Shown here: in pieces, positions 1 to 6,476 of the stretch | Position numbering within the stretch: position 1 is the stretch's first letter | Layout: each line of letters starts with the position of its first letter | Source of the DNA: SAR324 cluster bacterium | GTDB taxonomy: Bacteria > SAR324 > JACQKK01 | Direction of reading: 5' to 3' | Length of the DNA stretch: 6,476 bases | Assembly (NCBI GenBank): GCA_027296185.1 | Contig: JAPUJL010000255.1 | Coordinates: 1 to 6,476 of the forward strand | Made by a program: the position numbers and the translations under genes | Notes under the pieces: model-generated | Told to the model about the DNA's origin: nothing | Database searches by the model: none | What the model saw: the letters and a program-made list of their open reading frames with translations, nothing else

Positions 1-1
1 G

Positions 2-235
2 AGCCATCAGGTGCTGTGCGTGACCCATCTGCCCCAGATCGCCGCATTGGCCACCCAACACGTCCTGGTGAGCAAACGAATGGAAGCGGCCGAAACCTTC
101 ACCCGCGCCGAACCGCTGAGCGACGCGGACAAGGTGCGCGAGATCGCCCGGCTGCTAAGCGGGATCGATCTCAGTGATCATTCGCTCCGCTCGGCGGAGG
201 AGATGGTGCAGCGGGGCCAACGGCCACCCCTCTAG
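2..235 (+). CDS. recN: DNA repair protein RecN, C-terminal end (5' truncated by window edge)
   Basis: The reading frame is open from base 2 and ends at TAG 233-235, giving about 77 residues. RecN is an SMC-like ABC ATPase that acts in the cytoplasm on double-strand breaks in recombinational repair. What is seen: the segment CVTHLPQIAALA, which is the RecN switch/H-loop with its histidine, followed by a strand with VSKR. Further on is the block KVREIARLLSGIDLSDHSL, which matches the conserved RecN tail (R..E.ARLLGG.......L..A.E.L). Walker A, the coiled-coil arms, the signature motif and Walker B would lie left of the window. The GTG at base 11 is not a real start, because the family needs roughly 480 more residues. 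fliJ begins 24 bases after the stop, with no terminator visible between them, so cotranscription is plausible. The assignment rests on recognising this motif combination; another RecF/SMC-type ATPase is unlikely. Confidence 0.9.
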   Translation, partial: SHQVLCVTHLPQIAALATQHVLVSKRMEAAETFTRAEPLSDADKVREIARLLSGIDLSDHSLRSAEEMVQRGQRPPL

Positions 236-259
236 CCGGGGCGCGCCTCACGGGAACCC

Positions 260-697
260 ATGTTTCGATTCAGCCTGCAGAACGTGCTCGAAGTCCGCGA
301 GCGCTTCGAGAAGATCAAGTACAAGGAGTACTCCGCAGAATTGCTGGTGCAGCAGGGGCTGCGGCAGCAGACGGAATCCCGCCAGGAGGCCTTGCGGAGC
401 AGCGGGCAGCATCTGGAGCGGGTGAAACAGGACAGCCCTTCCACCCTGCCCATGCAGTGGCACAACCAATACCGGCAGCGCCTCAAGGAGGAGATGGAAG
501 TGTTGGCGGCGCAACTGCGCGATCAGAACGAGGCGGTGGAAGAAAAGCGCAAGGAGTTGGTGGAGGCCCGCCGCTCCCACCGCGCCTTGGAGATTCTCAG
601 GGATAAGGAACTCAAGCGGTACCGGAAAACGCAAGAGCGTCTGGAGCGCGCGGTCATGGACGAGATCGCCGCCATCTATCATCTCTATCACCAGTGA
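260..697 (+). CDS. fliJ: Flagellar export protein FliJ
   Basis: This 145-residue protein matches the usual FliJ length (E. coli about 147). FliJ is the soluble coiled-coil stalk of the flagellar type III export apparatus. It sits in the FliI ATPase ring, contacts FlhA and helps recycle export chaperones. What is seen: the N-terminal block MFRFSLQNVLEVRERFE, typical of FliJ (F.F.L..VL..R...E). The rest is almost entirely charged and helical, rich in E, K, R and Q with heptad-like leucines, with no membrane segment or signal peptide. This fits an antiparallel coiled coil of two long helices. A weak ribosome site GGGA (252-255) lies 4 bases before the ATG. The stop overlaps the GTG start of the next gene (GTGA, 694-697), suggesting translational coupling. 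The gene to its left is recN and not fliI, which is unusual. Sequence alone cannot rule out a different small coiled-coil protein, but motif, length and context agree. Confidence 0.9.
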   Translation: MFRFSLQNVLEVRERFEKIKYKEYSAELLVQQGLRQQTESRQEALRSSGQHLERVKQDSPSTLPMQWHNQYRQRLKEEMEVLAAQLRDQNEAVEEKRKELVEARRSHRALEILRDKELKRYRKTQERLERAVMDEIAAIYHLYHQ

Positions 698-1335
698 CGG
701 CCATGAACCGAATCGGACTGAAGTCTAGGCATCGGAAGCTGTGGATTCCCCTGGCGTGCATCGTGACGATTATTATTTTCACGACCCTGCCCCCACGGCC
801 CGGATTTGGCATGTCTCAAGTCCGTGGCTTGGTCAATCAGATTCGGCCGGGCACTTTTCCGGAATTGGAATCCGGTAAAGCCGCGGAGCAGGAGGAGATG
901 GAGTCGGCACAGCCCGAAGAACGGGCCCTGACCGACAACGAACGGCAAATCCTCCTCAGCCTGATGGAACGCAAGCGGCAGCTCGACGAGCGGGAAACCC
1001 TGCTCAATCAGCGCGAGGAACAGCTGAGAGCGCTCCGCGACAACATTCAACATCAGATTGCGGAATTGAGAAAGGTTCAGGAAGAGATCGAAACGGGCAT
1101 GGATGCCAGAAAAGCGCTGGATGCGAACAACTTGAACAAGGTGGTCAGCCTGTACGATGGCATGGATCCGAAAAAATCCGCCGATAAGTTTCAAACCTTG
1201 GACCCCAAGGTGGCGGTGCAGATCCTATTGGCCATGAATCAGCGCAAGGCGGCGAAATTGCTCGAAGAACTCTCTCCGGAAAAAGCCAAGGAAATTACCG
1301 AGGCGATCGTCCGGAGGAAACCGCCCGCCGACTGA
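694..1335 (+). CDS. MotE-like flagellar protein: N-terminal membrane helix, coiled coil, MgtE_N-type C-terminal domain
   Basis: This protein has 213 residues from GTG 694, or 210 from ATG 703; neither has a clear ribosome site. What is seen: a basic N-terminus (residues 6-15), then a hydrophobic segment at about 16-32 (LWIPLACIVTIIIFTTL) that could be a membrane anchor or uncleaved signal. An acidic linker follows, then a strong predicted coiled coil at about 80-135 rich in E, R, Q and L. The C-terminal domain (about 138-208) has the repeated pattern of MgtE N-terminal domains: SLYDGMDPKKSADKFQTLDP, then AVQILLAMNQRKAAKLLEEL and SPEKAKEIT. This architecture is known for flagellar-operon proteins between fliJ and fliK. 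One, MotE of Sinorhizobium, is a periplasmic chaperone for the motility protein MotC. A similar helical fold occurs in FliG. I infer a role at the inner-membrane side of the motor or export gate. The exact function is not shown by sequence, so no symbol is given. Confidence 0.75.
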   Translation: MTAMNRIGLKSRHRKLWIPLACIVTIIIFTTLPPRPGFGMSQVRGLVNQIRPGTFPELESGKAAEQEEMESAQPEERALTDNERQILLSLMERKRQLDERETLLNQREEQLRALRDNIQHQIAELRKVQEEIETGMDARKALDANNLNKVVSLYDGMDPKKSADKFQTLDPKVAVQILLAMNQRKAAKLLEELSPEKAKEITEAIVRRKPPAD

Positions 1336-1380
1336 TTCTGCCCCCCGTCGTATCGGCTTGACGCGCCTGTCCATCGCGAA

Positions 1381-1384
1381 AGGG
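1381..1384 (+). promoter_or_regulatory. Ribosome binding site supporting the GTG start of fliK
   Basis: AGGG sits 6 bases before GTG 1391. An in-frame TAA at 1385-1387 blocks any earlier start. The next in-frame methionine is about 260 codons further in, so the GTG start is favoured. Confidence 0.6.
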
Positions 1385-1390
1385 TAATTC

Positions 1391-2818
1391 GTGATCGGTG
1401 CAATCAGCGGTCAGGTCGGCGTCACGGACGAGAAACCCGACCTACTCCCCTTCGATCCGATACGGGACCGAGGGTTCGACAAGGTGCTGAATAACGCTTC
1501 CCACCGGCGGCCCGGTGCGGCTCAGCATCCCAAAAGCGAAGCGGAACCGGTTCACACCACCCGAACCCGTTCTCTCCAGCGCCGGGACGATTCCGAGCCG
1601 CGGGAGGATGCGGCGCCCGCCGGCGCCCGCGGGCAGGAGGATCCCCCTGAAGAAAAAGTTGCCGGCCGGGAGGCAAAATCCGCCGCCCCGGAAGAGGCTT
1701 CGGCCACCCCCGGCGAGGGCAGCCAACGCGCCACGTTCCAGGAACTGACGCCGGAGCAGCCCCTCGAGGAGGCCGATACTCCGGTCCCGTACCCCGACGA
1801 CACCGTGCTGGAAGCGGTGAACGTCTCGCCGGAAGTGGCCGCGCGCCAAGCGCAAGCGGCAAATCTTTCCGGCGTCGGGCGGGTGGCCTATCAGCAATCG
1901 CCCCACGGATTGGGTGAGCAAGCCGTTGCCGCCGAGGCGGGGCTTGCGCTCAATCCGCCGGTGCAGCGGGCCGATTCCCCAAAAATCGATGTCGCGGCTC
2001 AGGCGGTACAGGCCGGCGAGATCATGGACCGCGCCGAGTTCGAGGTGGAGGACGAACAGCCCTTCAGCCGCAAGGACTTCGCGGGATTCGTCAAGCGCAC
2101 GGGCCCCGAACGGGATCCGGAAGCGTTGCAGCCGGCCCTCGATACGAAGGACGCGGGGCGGCTGGCCATGCTCAACGCCATGCGGCAGCCTCCGCCCAGC
2201 GTGCATCCCGCCCATGCGGCGGCCATGCAGGGCGGGCTGGTCCAGAAATCGCTGGAAGTCGATGGCGAGGGCGACCGGGCGAAGGTGATGGACCTGGCGC
2301 CGGCTTTGGAACTGGCGGATACCGGCACCGCGCCCGGCCAGGTCGCCAGTGCGGCGCGCCCATCGCTGGCGCCCATGGGCAAAGCCGATGCGCCCGAGCA
2401 GTCTTTCGTGGAGCGGGTCGCACAGGAAGTGCGCTGGCTGATCCAGCAAAACCGCAACGAGGCCGCCATCCGTCTGCATCCGGATCACTTGGGCGCCATG
2501 CGCATCAAGGTGGTGCAGACCGGCGGTACCTTCACCATCGAAATGACCGTCGACAATCCGCAAGCGCGGAGCGTGATCGAGTCGCAACTGGCCGAGCTGC
2601 TGGAGCACCTGGATCTGGAGGATCTGGGCGCCGAGCAGTTCTCGTTCAACGTCAACGTTCAACAGGGCGGCGAGGACAGTATGGAGACGGCGGAGCAGTC
2701 CAGCCAGTCGAACCCGTACGCAGGACGCCTCGCGGAAACGCCTCCCCCCGAGCAGCCTCTCTCCGCCGCCATCTCGCGGCCGGTGTGGGGTCATGCGGGC
2801 GTGGGGGTATACGCCTAA
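1391..2818 (+). CDS. fliK: Flagellar hook-length control protein FliK
   Basis: This 475-residue protein (E. coli FliK is about 375; the family varies widely) is a secreted molecular ruler. It measures hook length and switches export specificity from hook to filament proteins through contact with FlhB. What is seen: an N-terminal region (1-330) of low complexity, rich in A, P, E, G, Q and R and probably extended. The compact C-terminal Flg_hook domain spans about 335-425, with the family pattern EAAIRLHPDHLGAMRIKV, then FTIEMTVDNPQARSVIESQL and AELLEHL. A Q/P/S-rich tail of about 50 residues follows. No signal peptide is seen, as expected for type III export. The gene starts 55 bases after the MotE-like gene and 24 bases before flgD, consistent with one operon. 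A perfect 10-bp direct repeat lies at 1611-1630. The frame stays intact through it, and no frameshift is evident. The identity rests on the C-terminal domain plus context; the N-terminal half is not recognisable by itself. Confidence 0.92.
   Translation: MIGAISGQVGVTDEKPDLLPFDPIRDRGFDKVLNNASHRRPGAAQHPKSEAEPVHTTRTRSLQRRDDSEPREDAAPAGARGQEDPPEEKVAGREAKSAAPEEASATPGEGSQRATFQELTPEQPLEEADTPVPYPDDTVLEAVNVSPEVAARQAQAANLSGVGRVAYQQSPHGLGEQAVAAEAGLALNPPVQRADSPKIDVAAQAVQAGEIMDRAEFEVEDEQPFSRKDFAGFVKRTGPERDPEALQPALDTKDAGRLAMLNAMRQPPPSVHPAHAAAMQGGLVQKSLEVDGEGDRAKVMDLAPALELADTGTAPGQVASAARPSLAPMGKADAPEQSFVERVAQEVRWLIQQNRNEAAIRLHPDHLGAMRIKVVQTGGTFTIEMTVDNPQARSVIESQLAELLEHLDLEDLGAEQFSFNVNVQQGGEDSMETAEQSSQSNPYAGRLAETPPPEQPLSAAISRPVWGHAGVGVYA
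1611..1630 (+). repeat. Perfect 10-bp tandem duplication inside fliK
   Basis: The unit CGGCGCCCGC occurs twice back to back (1611-1620 and 1621-1630), in the low-complexity N-terminal part of fliK, encoding part of AAPAGARG. Each unit contains the palindrome GGCGCC, so the two copies can also pair as a 6-bp stem with a 4-base loop. The unit length is not a multiple of three, so gain or loss of one copy would frameshift fliK. Confidence 0.9.
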
Positions 2819-2829
2819 GCGAATTTATC

Positions 2830-2834
2830 GGGAG
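2830..2834 (+). promoter_or_regulatory. Ribosome binding site deciding the GTG start of flgD
   Basis: GGGAG lies 8 bases before GTG 2843. This frame is the same as that of fliK, whose TAA (2816-2818) is the upstream stop. No ATG, GTG or TTG occurs in frame between that stop and 2843. The first internal methionines fall within the conserved FlgD core, so GTG 2843 is very likely the true start. Confidence 0.7.
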
Positions 2835-2842
2835 TACGATCG

Positions 2843-3604
2843 GTGGAAGTTCAATCAACCAGTGACCGCGTTCGCAGCGCGGGGGAAGCGATCCTCAACT
2901 CGGGCAACCAGGCCAAGGCCGGGGACTCCCTGGGCAAGGACGATTTCCTGCGGCTGCTGATGACCCAGATGACGCACCAGGATCCGCTCAATCCCTTGGA
3001 CTCCCAGGGAATGATGGAACAGTTCGCGCAGTTGGGCTCGTTGGAGCAGTTGACCAACATCAACCAGCAACTCAGTGAAATGAACCGGACTCAGAGCCAG
3101 ATCGTCCGTTCCACCGCCGCCAGCTACCTGGAGAAGGACGCGACCGTCCAGGGCGGCGCGGCGCGGGTGAACGACGGGCGTGCTCCGGCGGTGCAATACA
3201 GGCTGCCCGCCGATGCCAACGTCGAGGTGAAGATCCTGGACGAGGGCGGTTCTCCGGTGCGCACGCTGGATCTGGGCTTCCTGCCCGCCGGCAGCCACCG
3301 CATCGAGTGGGACGGTATCGACAATGACGGCGACTTGGTGCCCAACGGACGCTACTCGTACGATGTGGACGCCAGGGCCTCCGACGACACAACCGTGCCG
3401 GTCGATCTGTACGTGAGCGGCAAGATCTCCGGCGTTCGATTCGCCGACGGGCGGCAGTACATCCGCATGAACGGCGAGGAATACGGCCTGGACGAGGTGG
3501 TATCGCTGAGCAACGAGTCCGAGCGGCTCTTCGGCAGCCGCGAGCCAATCGGCCCGCGGAATACCATGACGCCCATGCCGCCAGTGCTGGACCGTACCCG
3601 GTAG
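2843..3604 (+). CDS. flgD: Flagellar hook assembly scaffold (hook cap) protein FlgD
   Basis: This 253-residue protein (E. coli about 231) forms the temporary cap at the tip of the growing hook. The cap directs polymerisation of FlgE and is later displaced by the hook-filament junction proteins. What is seen: the FlgD N-terminal hallmark at residues 32-80, with DDFLRLLMTQMTHQDPLNPL followed by SQGMMEQFAQLGSLEQLTNI. A middle segment about 95-115 (YLEKDATVQGG) corresponds to the start of the Tudor-like part. An Ig/FnIII-like domain at about 120-180 contains the typical pattern PAGSHRIEWDGIDNDGD and PNGRYSYDVDA. The acidic DNDGD loop (160-164) is somewhat richer in Asp than usual. Residues 185-222 return to the Tudor-like barrel (VSGKISGVRF, LDEVVSL). 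The C-terminal 30 residues are Pro/Met/Arg-rich and poorly conserved. No cleaved signal is seen, as expected for type III export. It follows fliK by 24 bases and precedes flgE by 170. Confidence 0.97.
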   Translation: MEVQSTSDRVRSAGEAILNSGNQAKAGDSLGKDDFLRLLMTQMTHQDPLNPLDSQGMMEQFAQLGSLEQLTNINQQLSEMNRTQSQIVRSTAASYLEKDATVQGGAARVNDGRAPAVQYRLPADANVEVKILDEGGSPVRTLDLGFLPAGSHRIEWDGIDNDGDLVPNGRYSYDVDARASDDTTVPVDLYVSGKISGVRFADGRQYIRMNGEEYGLDEVVSLSNESERLFGSREPIGPRNTMTPMPPVLDRTR

Positions 3605-3605
3605 T

Positions 3606-3632
3606 CCGGCCCCGGAGAAATCCGGAAGCCGG
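3606..3632 (+). other. Hairpin with a GAAA tetraloop just after flgD
   Basis: The inner stem CCGGA (3612-3616) pairs with TCCGG (3621-3625) across the loop GAAA (3617-3620), a GNRA-type tetraloop. The outer stem CCGGC (3606-3610) pairs with GCCGG (3628-3632), separated from the inner stem by a small C/AA internal loop. No T-run follows, so it is not a standard intrinsic terminator. It could protect the 3' end of the flgD message or set differential expression of flgE. The role is inference. Confidence 0.55.
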
Positions 3633-3633
3633 C

Positions 3634-3720
3634 ATGCTCCTCCGGACACCCGGGGGAACCGCGCCACAGGGAAGTGAGCGCCGCGGGATCACCATGGATG
3701 ACCCCTCCAAAAGGATTTGA
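3634..3720 (+). CDS. Possible 28-codon small ORF between flgD and flgE (doubtful)
   Basis: ATG 3634 opens a 28-residue frame ending at TGA 3718-3720. GGAAG (3624-3628) lies 5 bases before the ATG, inside the 3' arm of the tetraloop hairpin. The peptide begins MLLRTPGG and ends MDDPSKRI; it is polar and basic, with no membrane segment or recognised motif. It fills about half of the 170-base flgD-flgE gap. A second in-frame ATG at 3694 would give only eight residues. It may be a chance frame in GC-rich DNA or a leader peptide. It does not resemble the larger 'flagellar operon protein' often found between flgD and flgE. Function unknown; existence uncertain. Confidence 0.2.
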   Translation: MLLRTPGGTAPQGSERRGITMDDPSKRI

Positions 3721-3721
3721 G

Positions 3722-3741
3722 CCGCTCCCTCACCGGAGCGG
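3722..3741 (+). other. Perfect 7-bp GC-rich hairpin upstream of flgE
   Basis: CCGCTCC (3722-3728) and GGAGCGG (3735-3741) are exact inverted repeats around the loop CTCACC. No T-run follows, so this is not a normal intrinsic terminator. It ends about 20 bases before the flgE ribosome site and may shape the flgE leader mRNA. Confidence 0.5.
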
Positions 3742-3762
3742 ACGCGAAGACGACGAAACCGC

Positions 3763-3767
3763 AGAGG
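3763..3767 (+). promoter_or_regulatory. Ribosome binding site of flgE
   Basis: AGAGG lies 7 bases before ATG 3775 in an otherwise T-rich spacer (TTGTTTT). This is one of the clearer Shine-Dalgarno-like sites in the window, fitting the very high hook-subunit output expected. Confidence 0.7.
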
Positions 3768-3774
3768 TTGTTTT

Positions 3775-5241
3775 ATGTTTGCTTTGAAAACCGGTGCAAG
3801 TGGATTGACGACCTACGGCGAAGCCATGACCGTCGTGGGGAGCAACATCGCCAATGTAAACACGCTGGCCTACAAGTCCAGCCGTGTGAATTTTCAGGAC
3901 ATTCTCGCCACCAGCATTGGGGGCGTGAACACCAAGATCGGCAAGGGGGTGCGGATCGGATCGATTCAACCCGACTTCAGCCAAGGGAACTTGACGCCGA
4001 CCTCGATGATGACGGACCTGGCGATCGACGGCGAAGGCTTCTTCACCGTTCGGGATGAGCTGGGCCGCACCTTCTACACCCGTGCGGGGAACTTCCAGTT
4101 CGATAAGGAAGGCTTCTTGGTGACGCCCAACGGCTCGTTCCTGCTGGTGCGGGACGTGGACCCGGCCACGGAGCAAGCCACGGGCCTGCCCCATGCGGCC
4201 AAGCTGTTGGGCTTCAATTCCCCGCCGGAAGCCACCGGCGACGGCACCGAGCGTTCCGGGGTGAATTTGAGAGTGAATCTGGACGCCGAATCGGAATTGC
4301 GGGAAGTCCAGTTCGACCCGACCAACGTGCAAGCGGATATGTACAACTTCTCCACCACGGTCACCGTGCACGACCAGAACGGCGGCGAGCACGTGATGAA
4401 CATCGTCTTCCGCAAGCAAGCCGATGTGCAGGCCCAGATCGACCCCGCCACCGGACAGGAAATCCCGGGAACGGGCGTGCGGAACCGCTGGGCCTGGTAC
4501 GCCGTGAGCGACGCCGCGGAATTCGGCGGCACGCCGGGCGTGCTGGTGGCCACGAGCGGCGGATTCCTCAATTTCACGGACAACGGGCGGTTGATCGACG
4601 CGACCAACGGCCGCTTCGTTCAGCCCGCTCCGGGTGCGATCGGCCCCGACGGCCAGCTCATCCCGCCCGGCCCGCCGGTGCTGATCGAGCAACCGCTGCA
4701 GGTGGGCTTCGACGTGCCGCAGGCGACACTGCCCTACGAGGACCTCCCGCTGGTTGTGGGTCTGGACTTCGGCGAGGGCTCCAACCCCGACGATCCGACC
4801 GACCTGCGCACGGGTCTGGAGGGCTTCACCCAGTTCTCCGGGGATTCCAAGGTGTTCAGCATCGAAGCCGACGGGTTCCAGGCCGGTTCGCTGGAGGACA
4901 TCGAGATCACCCGGGACGGCGTGGTTGTGGGCCGGTTCGACAACGGCAACAACCGCTCGCTCTTCCGGATCATGCTCACGCGGTTCATCAGCGAGCAGAA
5001 CCTGCTCCGCCGGGGCGAAACGCTCTTCGAGGAATCGCTCACCTCCGGGCAGCCGATCAACGGCAACGCCAACGAGGGTGCGTTCGGCGCCGTGCGGGCG
5101 CAGAACCTGGAGCGTTCCAACGTCAATCTGGCGACGGAATTCGTGTCCATGATCGAGACCCAACGGGCCTTCCAGGCCAACGCCAAGTCCATCACCACCA
5201 GCGACGAGATGATGGCGGACCTGGTGGCGCTCAAGCGGTAA
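3775..5241 (+). CDS. flgE: Flagellar hook protein FlgE
   Basis: This 488-residue protein builds the hook, the curved universal joint between rod and filament. It is exported by the flagellar type III system and assembled under the FlgD cap. What is seen: the N-terminal flagellar rod/hook motif (residues 8-45), with ASGLTTYGEAMTVVGSNIAN followed by VNTLAYKSSRVNFQDIL. The FlgE/F/G signature block is at 80-120 (DLAIDGEGFFTVRD, FYTRAGNFQFDKEGFLVTPNG). Variable surface domains cover about 150-390. The C-terminal coiled-coil motif (443-488) has NLERSNVNLATEFVSMIETQ and RAFQANAKSITTSDEMMADL. Termini of this kind pack into the D0 core. The protein is longer than enterobacterial FlgE (about 402); extra length lies in the middle domains, including a Pro/Gly-rich loop near 284-306. 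The pre-C-terminal motif reads RIMLTRFISEQNLLRRGE, where typical FlgE has an ALA.F.N..GL-like string. ATG 3775 has a good ribosome site. A terminator follows 34 bases after the stop. Confidence 0.97.
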   Translation: MFALKTGASGLTTYGEAMTVVGSNIANVNTLAYKSSRVNFQDILATSIGGVNTKIGKGVRIGSIQPDFSQGNLTPTSMMTDLAIDGEGFFTVRDELGRTFYTRAGNFQFDKEGFLVTPNGSFLLVRDVDPATEQATGLPHAAKLLGFNSPPEATGDGTERSGVNLRVNLDAESELREVQFDPTNVQADMYNFSTTVTVHDQNGGEHVMNIVFRKQADVQAQIDPATGQEIPGTGVRNRWAWYAVSDAAEFGGTPGVLVATSGGFLNFTDNGRLIDATNGRFVQPAPGAIGPDGQLIPPGPPVLIEQPLQVGFDVPQATLPYEDLPLVVGLDFGEGSNPDDPTDLRTGLEGFTQFSGDSKVFSIEADGFQAGSLEDIEITRDGVVVGRFDNGNNRSLFRIMLTRFISEQNLLRRGETLFEESLTSGQPINGNANEGAFGAVRAQNLERSNVNLATEFVSMIETQRAFQANAKSITTSDEMMADLVALKR

Positions 5242-5275
5242 ACGGAAAACCCCGCGGTCGTCTTCGTTTCATCGT

Positions 5276-5315
5276 CCCCGGTCCGGCCTTGCGGCCCGGC
5301 CGGGGATAACTTTTT
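5276..5315 (+). terminator. Intrinsic terminator of the flagellar transcript
   Basis: CCCCGG (5276-5281) pairs with CCGGGG (5300-5305). The stem continues through a T-G wobble, a C-G pair and one C-C mismatch into GGCC (5285-5288) with GGCC (5293-5296), closed by the loop TTGC. A run of five T (5311-5315) follows after ATAAC. This orientation serves flgE, which ends at 5241. Read on the minus strand, the hairpin is not followed by a T-run, so it is a poorer terminator for murE. GTCCGGCC recurs at 5317-5324, just beyond the T-run. Confidence 0.85.
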
Positions 5316-5374
5316 CGTCCGGCCGCCGACTCCCGCCAAGCCGGCCCTTCGCGGCGATCCACCGCACCCGCCGG

Positions 5375-6476
<1,102 letters not shown>

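Noticed and set aside
1358..1390. Possible sigma-70 promoter before fliK (TTGACG at 1358-1363)
   Set aside because: No acceptable -10 hexamer occurs at 16-18 bases; the nearest AT-rich bases (GGTAAT, TAATTC) are too far away and match poorly.
1500..1740. Frameshift in the N-terminal part of fliK
   Set aside because: The charged Pro/Ala-rich sequence looks odd, but the frame is open throughout, the composition is usual for FliK linkers, and the other plus-strand frames give less plausible protein.
1442..2794. 450-codon open frame on the minus strand across fliK
   Set aside because: It lies antisense to a well-supported fliK. Its predicted product is His/Arg/Gly/Leu-rich with no recognisable domain, typical of a shadow frame in GC-rich DNA.
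2855..3667. 270-codon minus-strand frame across flgD
   Set aside because: It is antisense to flgD, has no motif and no plausible ribosome site, and its composition is that of a shadow.
3605..3774. Sigma-54 or sigma-28 flagellar promoter before flgE
   Set aside because: I found no TGGCAC-N5-TTGC-like or TAAA-N15-GCCGATAA-like sequence in the gap on the plus strand.
3730..5163. 477-codon open frame on the minus strand across flgE
   Set aside because: It mirrors the codons of flgE and gives a His/Arg/Val-rich sequence without known motifs. flgE itself is unambiguous.

Overview
The window is a piece of a flagellar rod/hook gene cluster read left to right, closed by a strong intrinsic terminator, with a cell-wall gene (murE) converging on it from the right. 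The DNA is GC-rich. The MurE fragment carries the meso-diaminopimelate signature DNPR, and the flagellar proteins are of ordinary bacterial type. This fits a motile, diderm, probably proteobacterial or related (for example deltaproteobacterial, Nitrospirota-like or Magnetococcia-like) chromosome. I cannot name the lineage with confidence. The order fliJ - MgtE_N/MotE-like gene - fliK - flgD - flgE resembles clusters of deltaproteobacteria and Firmicutes more than the enterobacterial flgBCDE layout. The MurE motif SSIG instead of SSHA/SSHG reminds me of betaproteobacterial MurE.

Layout: (1) 2-235, the C-terminal end of recN (DNA repair ATPase), entering from the left edge. (2) 260-697 fliJ, 694-1335 a MotE-like membrane/coiled-coil protein overlapping fliJ by 4 bases, 1391-2818 fliK and 2843-3604 flgD, all closely spaced and probably one transcript. 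(3) 3605-3774, a 170-base gap with two hairpins and a possible 28-codon ORF. (4) 3775-5241 flgE. (5) 5242-5374, a convergent intergenic region with an intrinsic terminator for the flagellar transcript. (6) 5375-6476, murE on the minus strand, cut by the right edge before its N-terminal domain and P-loop.

How the genes work together: FlgE is the hook subunit, FlgD the hook cap that polymerises it, and FliK the ruler/switch that ends hook growth. FliJ is the soluble stalk of the type III export ATPase and escorts chaperones. The MotE-like protein probably assists stator or export functions at the inner membrane. RecN and MurE are housekeeping neighbours with no obvious mechanistic link to the hook.

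I found no mobile element, CRISPR array, RNA gene or clearly new system. The points most worth a second look are the recN-fliJ junction (fliI is not the upstream neighbour), the structured flgD-flgE gap, a perfect 10-bp tandem repeat inside fliK, and the variant MurE motif.
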